A stretch of DNA of 64,000 nt from Ceratopteris richardii (Eukaryota > Streptophyta > Polypodiopsida > Polypodiales > Pteridaceae): positions 105,022,758 to 105,086,757 of the forward strand of contig CM035433.1 of the NCBI GenBank assembly GCA_020310875.1, in the 5' to 3' direction. Made by a program: the position numbers and the translations under genes. This document shows, one piece after another, positions 1 through 12,174 of the stretch (position 1 is its first letter; each line of letters begins with the position of its first letter). The notes under the pieces were generated by a model that saw only the letters and a program-made list of their open reading frames with translations, did no database searches and was not told the origin of the DNA.

Positions 1-857
1 TGAATGCATCATTATGTGTGTATGTGTCTATGTGTGTGTATATGTGTGTGTATATGTGTGTGTATGTGTGTGCGCGTCTATGTGTATGTGTGTGTGTCTA
101 TGAGTGTGTATGTGTTTATGTGTGTGTATGTGTGTGCGCGTCTATGTGTATGTGTGTGTGTCTATGAGTGTGTATGTGTTTATGTGTGTGTATGTGTCTA
201 TGTGTGTGTATGTGTCTATGTGTGTATGTGTCTATGTGTGTATGGATGCATATGTGTGTATGTGTGTGTATGCATTATGTATGCATATGTGTGTTTATGC
301 ATTATGTATGTGTATGTATGCATATGCATTATGTATGTGTATGTATGCATGTGAATTATGCATGCATATGTGTGTGTATGCATGTGAATTATGCATGCAT
401 ATGTGTGTGTATGCATGTAAGTATGTATGTATGTACGCATATGCATATGCATTATGTATGCATATGTGTGTGTATGCATGTAAGTATGTATGGATGTACG
501 CATATGCATATGCATTATGTATGCATGTATGTGTATGTGTGTGCATGTCTCTCTCTATGTGTGTGTGTATGCATATATGTGTGTGTATGTGTGTGTGTAT
601 GTTTGTGTATGTGTGTGTGTGTGTATGTGTGTGTATGTGTGTGTATATGTATATGTATATGTATAAGTGTGTGCATGTGCATGCATTATATGTGCATGTG
701 TGTATGCAAACTTATTTGTGTATGTGTGTATATGTGTGTGTATATGTGTGTGTATTTGTGTGTATGTGTGTGTGTGTCTATGTGTATGTGTGTGTGTGTC
801 TATGTGTGTATATGTGTGTGTACATATGTATGTGTGTGTAAGTGTGTGTGTGTGCGC
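1..857. repeat. TG/TATG-rich compound microsatellite
   Basis: The stretch is almost entirely alternating purine-pyrimidine TG, TATG and CATG steps, with short ATTATG and GAATTATG variants near 270-520. It is open in several frames on both strands only because the repeat lacks stop codons; the predicted Met/Cys/Val or His/Thr polypeptides are artefacts. No gene is seen in it. Confidence 0.95.
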
Positions 858-882
858 ATACCTGCTTGCTGTTAGTTTGTGT

Positions 883-884
<2 letters not shown>

Positions 885-951
<67 letters not shown>
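885..951. repeat. (CT)n microsatellite
   Basis: This is a pure CT run of about 67 bp directly after the TG-rich block, with a short non-repetitive bridge. A homopurine-homopyrimidine mirror tract of this kind can form triplex DNA; that property is general knowledge and not shown here. Confidence 0.97.
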
Positions 952-954
<3 letters not shown>

Positions 955-1020
955 CTCTTCTTGCTCGCGTCCAAGTCCCAGCACAAATATGCCGGGAGAA
1001 ATCAATTTTTTTTTTTTTAC

Positions 1021-1277
1021 ACTCCAGAGTGTCGCATATGCGACGCTCTGCAGTTTGCCAACGTCGCTCACACCGTCGCTAGGCAGCGACGAAATTAGCG
1101 ACGCTCTTTAATTATCGTTGCATAAGCGACGCCAGCATCGCTTATGCAACGAAGTTCGGGGGAAAAAAAAATCGAAATTCCTATCGTCGCTTATGCGACG
1201 ACCTCGTCGCATAAGCGATGGTTCCTGTTTTTTTTTCAATTCGGGGGCGTCACTACGCCTCCCTTTTTCTTGTAGTG
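1021..1277. mobile_element. CACTA-like non-autonomous DNA transposon remnant
   Basis: The right border reads, on the minus strand, cactacaagaaaaaggg (1261-1277), which is the typical terminal inverted repeat of plant CACTA (En/Spm) elements. The inner 240 bp is packed with direct and inverted copies of a tcgcataagcgacg-type motif (near 1033, 1075, 1089, 1118, 1134, 1186 and 1204), as expected for CACTA subterminal transposase-binding repeats. No transposase is encoded. I do not find a matching CACTA terminus on the left, where a poly-T run and the palindrome acactccagagtgt stand instead, so the left end is lost or has diverged. A solo fragment of a larger element is as likely as a small non-autonomous copy. 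Confidence 0.6.
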
Positions 1278-2035
1278 TATGTGTCCAAAAGCTTGAATGA
1301 TGAGTCATAGACATTATCAGTAGAACATGATGCAAAACGCCGCCATGTTGAAGAAAGCTATTGTTCTTACGGCTGCTGACAATCGTCTTCTCTCGCCTTC
1401 GATGAATCTGGCGCGTAACGATGATGTAGTATCTTCTTCTCGCCTTCGGTCATCTGGTGCTTAACGATGTTGTGTTGCCGTAGCCATGAGCCACAATAAT
1501 AGCAACGGTCTTCAACATGATCATGCCCTACTGATGTATTACATACAGCTACCCAAAGGGACGTATAAATTGAACCTGTCATCTCTTTGCTTTACTCATT
1601 TAAAGTTCTTCTTTCACACGATTCTATGCTCCCGCAATCACACCACAATCAACGACGGGCTTGCTTTGCTTCTACTTTCATTTGATCGCCCCAAATGTCT
1701 CATTTCATTTTATTTCATTTGCTTTGCTCTCAAAGATCCAAGGAGCCATGGAGATCCGAAGCCAAATATCCACAAATCCCCTACCTACTTACTACCTTCC
1801 AATGAACTTTCAGCAATCGGAGCATTTTGGAGTTCCTCAAGTCTCTTTAGGACTCATATCGTATAACCTTCATAAGTTCCCTAGGAATTGTACATACCAC
1901 TGATAGTTGACCAACATATGGCCACTTATGTACGTAGAAGACCCATCCATACAAAACACCAACCCATCCATCCAAACAGGTCACCTCTCAAAGGTCCATT
2001 CTCCTTGAGTGTGTCATCTCTCGAATCTAATCATA
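1278..2035. other. Unassigned spacer, no gene seen
   Basis: Ordinary AT-rich sequence with only short chance ORFs. The one structure is an imperfect tandem pair near 1388-1470: a unit of the type cttctcgccttcg followed by a ctggygcktaacgatg-like tail occurs twice about 48 bp apart. I recognise no protein, RNA or mobile-element end here. Confidence 0.5.
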
Positions 2036-4811
2036 ACCAAAAACACGCAGATGAGCAACAGATGGCTTGCGATCATGCCAAGCCTCATATGGAGTGATAG
2101 ACTGCAGTGCTTTAGTGGGACACCTGTTCAGTACATATGCTGCACACATGACAGCCTCAAGCCAAAAACTATGTGGTAAAGCCTGACTCTTGAACATGCA
2201 CCTTGCAATCTCCATGAGTGACCTCTTCTTTCGTTCAGCAACTCCATTCTGTTGAGGTGTATACGGCACTGTACACTGGTGTTTTATCCCACGTTCAGCC
2301 AAAAATGCATTAAAATTAGAAGACATATATTCCCCCCCTCGATCAAAACGGAGGGTGCCCATTTTACATGCTGACAAATTTTTAGCCAAAACCAAAAACT
2401 GTTTAAAGCAGATGAACACTTTGGACTTTGCTTTGAGTGGATATACCCATGCATGCCTGGAAAAATCATCAATGAAAGTCACGAAGTAAAGGTAATTTCC
2501 AAAAGAGGGTGTCTGCATAGGACCACAGGCATCACTATGTACAAGCTGCGATTTCTGTGTAGCCCGAACTGAACCATCTTTTGGAAAGAAGGAACACTGC
2601 ATTTTGCCCAAAATACAACCTTCACAAACATGTTTTCCAGGTGCCTCAAGTTTAGGCAAAGAGGACACCATTTCAGATTTCTACAGACATAGCAAACTAG
2701 CAAAATTCAGATGACCAAAGCGTGCATGCCAAAGCTTTGCATCTGACATAGCCTGAGAATCATTTACTGCACGTGCCAAATCATTTTCAGATCTTTCATA
2801 GTCTATGAGCTTATATAGTCCACGACATAAAATGCCAGAAGCAATAATAACATCGCCATTTGACAGATCATGAACCGTACATCTGTCATCAACGAATTTC
2901 ACAACGAAGCCAATCTTGGCTAATGCAGAAACTAATAACAGATTCTTCTTGATCCCTGGGACAAATAAAGCATCTGACAAAGTGAAAGAACTACCATCAG
3001 TAGTAGTCAAAATGATCTTACCAACTCCCATAACAGGATAAGAGGAGTTGTTGGCGCATGTAACAGTATTCCCTGTAGGGGCAAGCTCGAGCGAAGAGAA
3101 GAAACTGCACTGCGAGGTATTATGTTTGGTCGCCCCACTGTCAAAGTACCAAACATCTGAGTCTACTGCAGACATGCGCTGCTCATGAGAAGATGGGTCA
3201 AAACTGCAAACAGTAGTGAACGCCCATTCTTCCTCCTGCACAAGATTAGCAGACTCTGTTTTTGGTGTAGAGGCTTCTGCAACAACCATTCCAGCCTCTT
3301 TCTTCTTTGCCTCTTATGCAGCCAGTTTTGGACAGTTCTTTATGATATGATCATTCCCTTTACAGTACTTACAAAACAATTTCTACTTTTGTGATTTTTC
3401 TCATCTTTGTCTTGGTTCTTCGAATGTGCAGCATTTGTAGATTTCTGCTTACTAGTAGAAGAACTCCATTTTCCTTTGCCCTTCTGACTAGCTAGGAAAG
3501 CTTGATCTGCAACACGCATAATGGACCTGTTCTACCTGGACTGATCTTCTTGCAACAGAACAGAGACTAACTCCTCAAATGACAAGGCATTTGGGTTTCC
3601 TTTCATCATCAACCGAAGAGTAGAAGCAAAACTCTGATAGGAATCAGGAAGACCATTCACAACGGTCTGCACAAGTGAGCTATCTCGTATAACCTCATCA
3701 ACAAAAATCAAGTGTTCCTTCGAGTCTTTGATCTTTGTTAGGAAACTGTCCATAGAATCACCTTCATTCATGTGCTCACTCTCCAACTGTTTTTGGAGGT
3801 AAGCAACAAGAGCCTCATTCCTAGCTTGGTACAATGTGGTAAATGTATCCCAAGCATCCTTAGTTGTTCTGCAAGAGCGAATATGAGGAATAATGGCATG
3901 TTTGACAGACAAAGCTATCAATGCATGTGCGTGGGCATCTCTACCATCCCAACGAATCTTCTCTATAGTAGGTGCAGCAAAAACAGTAGCATAAACAAGA
4001 ATCTGCACAATATCATCTTCGACACCATCTCCATCAGCTCCAGCACCTGTATTTGCAGTACTTCTTGTTACAGGTGTAACATGACGTCTTTCAACACCCT
4101 GCACAATGTTCCACAATCCTTTTGCAACCAATACATGTCGCATCATATAAGCCCATAATGGGTAGTTGGTACCATCCAACTTATCCTAAACAGCCAACAT
4201 ACGAAATCCATCACTGCTTTCAGCCATGGGCGGTGACTAAAATACCTTGATGCAGAAAATTGACTGTATCTCATAAAGTTGAACAGAACTGCCCAGATGA
4301 ATTCTGCTAGACCTGTAGCAGACTTTTAGATGTTTATACTGGCGAACAGAAATTGGTATATACCTTTGGCATAAAAAGACGAAATATCTTGCACAAGCGC
4401 TACGATAGTGCGTTCGGAGGCCGAAACGAGCTCAAACCACGATTTCGGCACCACAAAGCGAAGTAGTTTTGATCTCTGAAACACCCTGCATATGCTCATC
4501 AAATTGCATGCGAATCTGAGATTGCAAACGGAGGAGTGTCGATGGCGCCCTAGATGAAGCGACGACTTGCTTTGTACCAATTGTTGGAGTTAGATGTCTG
4601 CGGAAGCACGCGAATAGCACAAGGAAGAAGAAGAAGCTTGGAGCACAACACACAATACTAAATGTATTACTAGAGGATGTACAAAGATAAGTAGCCCATT
4701 AGGGCAATAGGCATATATACAAGCCAAGGGAAAAAAACCTCCTAAAGAGGGAAAAAAGTGCCCCAGTGATCCTAGTGTGTTCACACACATCACTACCTAA
4801 ATATATCAACA
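2036..4811 (-). mobile_element. Ty1/copia fossil A1, truncated, with 5' LTR
   Basis: LTR retrotransposon of a copia family called A here, present five times in the window. In coding order: 5' LTR (4582-4811), a primer site like initiator-Met tRNA, gag (about 3.5-4.2 kb, with the N-terminal motif YPLWAYMMRHVL), protease with DSGA (about 3.1 kb), GAG-pre-integrase and integrase core (about 2.0-2.7 kb, with QQNGVAERK). RT, RNase H and the 3' LTR are absent, so the element is cut off on its 3' side. It is broken, with several breaks. It looks roughly 95 percent like A3 and A4 by eye, so it is of moderate age. Confidence 0.9.
4582..4811 (-). repeat. 5' LTR of copia A1
   Basis: A 230-bp repeat bounded by TG..CA on the coding strand (tgttgatatattta ... 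ctccaaca). It matches the LTRs at 41626-41855 and 58662-58890 closely, and those at 38800-39033 and 52518-52751 more distantly. Its outer end abuts the TG/TA microsatellite directly. Confidence 0.9.
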
Positions 4812-5233
<422 letters not shown>

Positions 5234-5442
5234 ATGCATAATGTGCATTATCATGACGATGTGCCATAAGTATCTACGACTCTTTCTAACACCACTTATG
5301 AGACCACCCAGTGCCAAATTTTGTCTCCAATGAACTAAGTACATACGTTTTGTCTCTCTCGTCAAACTCACTAGAAAACAAAAAAAAAATCATATAAGTA
5401 AAACATAAAATATTTATTTCAATTTATATGTAAAACTTATAC

Positions 5443-5934
5443 TTACATCCATTTCAAGTGAACAAAATGCAGGTAAGAGTCACACAAAGCTCTCATTCTT
5501 CTTTTAAACTCCAACCCATGCCTCATGTATACTATATTCCCCTCCTTTTCTAGGTCACACTCTAGCCTTAGGCTTTCTATGCATGTCCTCATAGGCACCT
5601 CTGTTGTGCTCTCTTGAGCTGCAGGTGGTATAGGTGTCCTAAAGATACATAGATAAAAATAAATAAAAACATGTGTTATAATATCATTAAAAATATTAAT
5701 TTATGAAAATAAAACATACCTATGAGCAGATAAGTCTCTTCCTACAAATGGAGCCACAAAGGAACCTCTCTCTAGCCACTGGTTAAGCATCTGTATGGTA
5801 AAATCTAATTCCTCATCGAGCATGTCTACATACTCATGCATGACGGAATCAGGTGGAACTTTCCCTCTCATAAGATTCTTTATGAGAGTAAGTTTCGAGA
5901 TTCTCTCTAAGTACGATCCATAATATTTGTACAT
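5443..5934 (-). pseudogene. Two-exon gene fragment of unknown function
   Basis: On the minus strand an open exon (5720-5934) ends in AG|GTATGT. An 81-bp AT-rich intron (5639-5719) ends in TTTAG, and a second exon (5443-5638) continues in the same phase to a stop, with no internal stop. The first exon encodes an acidic helical stretch (LDEELDFTIQMLNQWLERG); the second encodes a charged segment ending in HFVHLKWM. A frame kept across a well-formed intron argues for a real gene piece and not chance. I recognise no family. The 5' part is missing: upstream of 5934 the sequence soon runs into the giant microsatellite. It could be the tail of a host gene, or a gene piece carried by a DNA transposon. 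Confidence 0.45.
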
Positions 5935-5960
5935 ATAAAATAAAATGGATTAGAAATCAA

Positions 5961-8900
5961 TATACATATATGTGTGTATGTATGTGTATGTATATATGTT
6001 TATGTATATATATATGTGTATGAATATATATGTGTTTATGCATGTGTATGTGTGTATGCATGTGTGTATGTATGTGTGTATGTGTGTGTATATGCATGTA
6101 TGTATATGTGTGTGTATGTATATGTGTATGTAGGTGTGTGTGTGTGTGAGTGTACGTATGTGTGTATGTGGGTGTGTATGTGTGTGTATGCATGTATGTA
6201 TATATATGTATGCATTTGCATGTGCATTGTGTATGCATATGTATGTATGTGTGTGTATGTGTATGTGTGTCTCTATGTGTGTGTGTATGTGTATGTGTGT
6301 GTCTCTATGTGTGTGTATGTATATGTGGGCGTATGTATCTATGTGTGTGTATGCATATTTATGTATAATGGTGTATTTATGTATATGTATACGTGTGTAT
6401 ACATGTGTATGTGTGTGATATATGTATGTATGTGTATATATACATGTGTATGCATGTGTATGCATGTGTATGTATATGTATGTATAGTGTGTGTATGTGT
6501 GTTTTTATGTGTATATATGTGTGTACAATTGTTTGTATGTGTGTCTCTCTATGTGTGTGTATGTGTGTTTCTCTATGTGTGTGCATGTATATGTGGGTGT
6601 ATGTATATGTGTGTGTATGTATACATGTGTGTATGTATGTGTATGCATATGTATGTATAGTGTGTTTATGTGTGTTGTATACGCATGTGTGTGTATGTAT
6701 GCATGTGTGTATGTGTATGCATGTGTGTATATGTATGCATGTGAGTGTATGTGTGTGTCTATGTGTGTGTATGTATGTGTAAGTATCTGTATGTGTATGT
6801 GTATGTGTATATGTGTGTCTATGTGTGTAATTGTATGTGTAAGTATGTATATGTGTATGTGTGTGTGTGTCTATGTGCGTGTATGTATGTATGTGTAAGT
6901 ATCTATATGTGTATGTGTATGTGTGTGTATGTATGGATGTGAGTGTATGTGTGTGTCTATGTGTGTGTATGTATGTGTAAGTATCTGTATGTGTATGTGT
7001 ATATGTGTATGTCTGTGTATGTGCTTGTGTGTATGCATGTATACATATGCATGTGTGTATGTATGTATACATATGCATGTGTGTGTACGAATGCATGTGA
7101 GTATGTATGCATATTTGTGTATGTATATGTCTGTGTATGTATGGTGTGATGTGTGTATGTGTGTGTATGCATGTGCTTGTATATTTTTTTTTTGTGTGTA
7201 TATGTGCATATGGGTCTATGTATGTGTGTATGCCTATGTGTGTATGTATGTGCATGTGTGTGTATGCATGTGTATATATATGTATGCATATGTATGTGTA
7301 TGCATGTGTGTGTATTTATGCATGTGAGTGTATATGTGTGTGTCTATGTGCATGTATGTACATGTGCAAGTATCTATATGTGTATGTGTGTGTATGCATA
7401 TGTGTGTGTATTTGTATGTGTGTATATGGGTGTATGTATGTGTGTATATGTCTATATGTGTGTCTATATGTGTGTGTATGCATATGTGTGTATGTATGTG
7501 CATGTGTGTGTATGCATGTGTCTATGTATGTATGCATATGCATGTGTATGCATATGCATGTGTATGCATATGCATGTGTATACATATGCATGTGTATGCA
7601 TATGCATGTGTATGCATATGCATGTGTATGCATATGCATGTGTATGCATATGCATGTGTATGCATATGCATGTGTATGCATATGCATGTGTATGCATATG
7701 CATGTGTATGCATATGCATGTGTATGCATGTGTGTGTATGTATGCATGGTAGTGTGTGTGTCTATGTGTGTGTATCTATATGTGCAAGTATCTATATGTG
7801 TATGTGTATGTGTGTGTATGCATATGTGTGTGTATGTGTATGTGTGTATATGTGTGTATGTATGTGTGTGTGTATATGTGTGTATGCATTTGTGTGTATG
7901 CATATGTGTGTATGTATGTGCATGTGTCTATGTATGTATTCATATGCATGTGAGTGTATGTATGCATGTGAGTGTATGTGTGTGTCTATGTGTGTCTATG
8001 TGTGCATGTATATGTGCAAGTATCTGTATGTGTATGTGTATGTTTGTGTATGCATATGTGCACATTTGTGTATGTATGTATGCATATGCATGTGTGTGTA
8101 TTTATGCATGTGAGTGTATGTGTGTGTGTCTATGTGTGTATGTATCTATATGTGTGTATGTGTATGTCTATATGTGCTTAAATGTGTCTATGCATGTGTG
8201 TATGTATATATGTATGCATATGCATGTGGATACGTGTGTGTGTATGTATGCATGTGTGTGTATGTATGCATGTGAGTGTATGTATGCATGTGATTGTATG
8301 TATGCATGTGAGTGTATGTGTGTGTATGTATTTGTAAGTATCTGTATGTGTATATGTGTATGTGTATATGTATATGTATGTCTATATGTGTGTATATATG
8401 TGTAAGTATCTATATGTGTATTATATGTGTGTTTCTATGTGTGCCTGTGTATGTGTAAGTATCTATATGTGTATGTGTATGTGTGTATGTGTGTATGTGT
8501 ATGTATGCATGTAAGTGTATGTGTGTGTCTATGTGTGTGTATGTATGTGTATGTGTGTGTATGTGTGTGTATGCATATGTATGTGTATGTGATTATGTTT
8601 ATGTATGTATACATATGCATGTGTGTATGTATGTATACATATGTCTGTGTGTACGAATGCATGTGAGTATGTATGCACATGTATGTATGTATGCACATGT
8701 GTCTGTATGTATATGTTTGTGTATCTATGCGCATGTGTATCTCTACATGTGTGTATATGTGTGTATGCATGTGTTTGTATGTGAGCCTATGCATGTGTTT
8801 GTGTGTGTATATGTGCATATGTGTGTATGTATGTGTATTTATGCATATGTGTGTATGTATGTGCATGTGTCTATGTGTTTATGCATAAGCATGTGTATGC

Positions 8901-8995
8901 GTGTGTGTGTGTATGTATGTGAGTGTATGTGTGTGTGTCTATGTGTGTGTATGTATATGTGCAAGTATCTATATGTGTATGTGTATGTGTGTGTA
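5961..8995. repeat. 3-kb TG/TATG/CATG microsatellite array
   Basis: About 3 kb of alternating purine-pyrimidine sequence built from TG, TATG, CATG and longer composites such as tgagtgtatgtgtgtgtcta, which recurs many times. No non-repetitive interruption longer than about 15 bp occurs, apart from a poly-T run near 7182. Predicted proteins up to 432 residues inside it are low-complexity artefacts. Confidence 0.97.
7520..7735. repeat. 16-bp minisatellite inside the array
   Basis: A homogeneous sub-array of the unit tatgcatatgcatgtg, repeated about 13 times in register with one visible variant. It contains the self-complementary core atgcatatgcat. It is clearly more regular than the surrounding degenerate TG/TATG sequence, suggesting a later local expansion. 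Confidence 0.85.
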
Positions 8996-9149
8996 CTGCA
9001 AAAAAGAAAAATAGAAATTCGTGTTTATATTTACATTACTAGCATGAACATATACATAAGATGAAATGTTTATACAATGTTCGAGATCATGAATATGCAA
9101 CAAAAAGATCTCTTGTACATGCTTATCTCTCTCTTTCCTTGAGTACGTA
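8996..9149. other. Short spacer between microsatellite and G1
   Basis: AT-rich unique sequence between the end of the TG array and the outer edge of the G1 3' LTR. The five bases before the LTR are acgta, a candidate target-site copy. The partner cannot be checked because the other LTR is incomplete. Confidence 0.5.
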
Positions 9150-9756
9150 TGACTCTATCACAATGGTGAGTACCAACATGAGGGGATCCACCTCATAATT
9201 GTCAATCCGTGGAGACGTGAGGACTAGTATGAAGACTATGAGCAAGTGATGGCACAAGTCTGTGAGTGAGGAGCACACAAACATGCACACACATACACAC
9301 ATGCGCACACAAGGCAAGAACAAGGAGAGGAACAATGGAGTTCTTTGCATTAGTCAAAAATTCTCTTACATAAGTTCAATTCACAAACAATCTAACCCCA
9401 AAAATGAGCTCTCTATCACTTTTTATAGTTTTCTCACTAGCTTTGGCCTTGTTCAGACCTAGTGTTCGGCCTAGTTAAAAATTAGGTTCTATAGCCTATT
9501 TGAGGGCTCAAATGGAGTCTAAAAATTATGAAAATTGGTATGTAGCTAATTCTAATAATCCTCAAGCTCGAGGACTCCTCGGCTTGAACAAAATGAAGTC
9601 TATTCTACCAAAAATGGAATTTACAATGTTTGTGTAGTGATTAAAATCACTTGAGTTGTGAATAGTCCATGGAAACAATGATTAGGCCTTGTTGTCGTAT
9701 TGTGCATGACTGCTCCTTTGCGCCTGTATGCTCTGCTTATGAATTGTATGCCAACA
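9150..9756 (-). repeat. 3' LTR of gypsy G1
   Basis: On the coding strand the repeat starts tgttggcatacaattc right after a purine tract (ccccccttcc on the plus strand, 9759-9768) and ends gatagagtca. Its distal 325 bp match 28284-28615 closely, including a TATA-like tataaaaag and a TG/CA-rich stretch. At about 607 bp it appears to be the full LTR. Confidence 0.85.
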
Positions 9757-11415
9757 CTCCCCCCTTCCTAGCGTCTGTCACCCTTGACAGACCTTTGTTC
9801 TATAGGGTGGTCGATATAGTATTGGATGACGTTGGTGGCAAGTTTGTGTTCCCCTATCCTTAAGCCTCTTGCTAGATTAGCTTCCAATGCATCCCAATTT
9901 ATTGCACCGGGAACCTCTGGTTGCAGTGTGGTGTAGTACTCGGAGTACATGGCTTGTTCACAAGCAAAGAGATGGAGCAGGTGTGTTGGCTTAGGTGCAA
10001 ACACTTCTGAGTGGTACTCCCAAAATCTTGATCGGAACATGTCTTCAAATGTTTGTTTATAACATGTGGGAAGATACTTAATTCGTGCATGCCAAGCATA
10101 CACTACCCGAATGTTGGGGGTGGTGCTCATGTCATACACCAAATCATAATTTCCATTGGTAAACCCCAGTAGACGTAGCTATGGTGCTGCTGCATTTCTA
10201 AAGGTTTTGAGTACTACCTGCATCATATCCAAAATTTTGAGTATCATTTGGGCCGCCACATCTGGCATGGGCTTCAGACGAGGCATCCAATGTCGAATTG
10301 TGGCCATCATGTATGCTATCGATGGTGGTCCCTATGGTGGCGCTATGTATGGATAATTGAGCCACTCCTTACATTGAGCATTATTTTGTACCTTTATGTT
10401 GAATGCTTTCCATGAGTGGCATCGTGGAACAGGGTCATAGCATGGATTGTAAAGTAGATGTAATGGCGCATTGTTCCAGGTGCGCAACATTTCAGGATAT
10501 GTTTCAAGAAGTTTCTGCCGCCATGTCGGTTGATGGATTTTGCCTTTTTGCACCTCTGGAAGAAGGTCTTCGGGCTGAAATTGGGTTGCGAAGGAAGGTA
10601 TCTTTCTTGTGACTCTCTATATTTCTATGTTATAATCTGCCAAAATGATATAGTACGGCCTGTATTGGAGTTCTGATGAGAGGATAAGGCATCTAGATGA
10701 CAGGTTCTTGAACTAATTGGATTGTAATATAGTGTCTTCTATGACTCTCATGGCCTGATTTTGCACTACTATTCGCTCTTCATGTGAACTCCCGATTTCC
10801 TCCACTTGTCCCATGGGGGTCGCGGTGCTTCAAACGTATCATGACCTTCTTCCGTTTGTTGACCTCCTGGGAAGGGTTGTGGGTCATATTCTTCTTCAAA
10901 TGTTTGTTCCACAGGAATTTGTATTGTTTCTTCGTCGGTGGGAGCCTCAGGTGGGGAAGGTGGTCTTTCATATTGTAGTAGGCGTGCTTGCAATTCTGTG
11001 ACCTGTTTTTGGAGATCTTTTAGGGCCTCTGAGTCAGTGAGAAGTGAAGCCATGGAGGAGGTGGTTTGAGGGGCAGTCGTTGTGTCTTTTTGTTGTTTGT
11101 GCTTCAATTGACCCAGTTCCTCTAATAACTGGTCATGTGCTTCGAGTAGAGTAGCATAGTCTTCCAAGATGATCTTGATAATGTCGGGGGTCACAGCTTG
11201 AAACTTTGAGGGACTGATGGGTGCCCCAGGTGTGCTTTCGATAGTTGCTTCTAGATTTTCCTGATTTGTTGTTGCAGGCGTCGATTCTCTTCATGAGCGG
11301 TTGCAAGGTGTTGCTTGAGTAGGGCCATATTTCGCTGAAGCTTTGAATTGCATTCTAGCTGCGTCTGTAGATAACCTTCTACCATTTGTATTGCTTCCTG
11401 GTCTGTGTTCTGTAA

Positions 11416-12174
11416 CTATACTTCCAATATGCTATGAGCCTCTTGTAAAGTTTGGAATTGTGTATGGAGGCGAGCATTCTCCTCTTCTAGTGCAACAAGA
11501 CGATGTTGTAGTACCTCCGAGTGCTCTTGCAGTCGTGCGTTATGTTGCTGGAGCTGATTGTACTCTGTCCTTAACTGTGATATACATGCGAGCATGGTGT
11601 CCAATGCATTGCCTATGGATGAAGGTGTGGTTTGTACAATGGAAAATGCAAGGGGAGGGGATTGGGGAATGGGAAGAGTGAATGATGTGTCTATTGGAGA
11701 TGTGTGGGTGGGTGAAATTGGTGGAGGGGGAATGGGCGAAGGTGGAAGTGTGGGGGGAGGGGGAGGTGCTGTGGGTGGCGAAATGTCTATACTTTCAGGA
11801 GTGGATGCAAGTGTGGTGTCTACCATGTGTATTGGAATGGTAGGTGGTAATGTGTGTGAGAGTGGTGAATAAGTGTTGTGAGGATGGTGGGGATGGGATT
11901 GATGAGGAGGGTTGGGTGGTGGATTGATACATTCTACAAAAGTATTCATGGGCGGCTTGAAGGAATGGTGGAATGGGGGGTGGAAAATGAGAACTTGGAG
12001 GCGGGAAAGCCATAAAAGGGGATGTGGTGGCTCGAATCCAAAGAAAATGGATCTAGAGTCAGGATGGCCTATGGCTGAGGGCGTGGGGGATGGTTGTCCT
12101 AAGGCAGGCTCTATGAAGGACTCAGTTATGATGGTGGTAGTATTATATAGGGGGTTTTCCAAGGAGGAGAACAA
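11416..12174 (-). pseudogene. Proline-rich plus coiled-coil part of G1 extra ORF
   Basis: Residues of the middle part are dominated by Pro/Ser/Thr/His (runs such as PPPPPTLPPSP). The C-terminal 80 residues have a heptad-like Leu/Gln/Glu pattern (LQEHSEVLQHRLVALEEEN) typical of a coiled coil. A very similar arrangement occurs in G3 near 61.1-61.6 kb. It has no catalytic motif. A structural or gag-like role is possible but not shown. Confidence 0.55.

Noticed and set aside
1486-1866. 126-aa ORF in the 1.3-2.0 kb spacer
   Set aside because: Low-information sequence with no recognisable domain; overlapping alternative frames of similar length.
7107-8405. Long ORFs (up to 432 aa) rich in Cys, Val, Met and Tyr in the TG/TATG array
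   Set aside because: They are simply the translation of a stop-free microsatellite; overlapping frames and the opposite strand are equally open.
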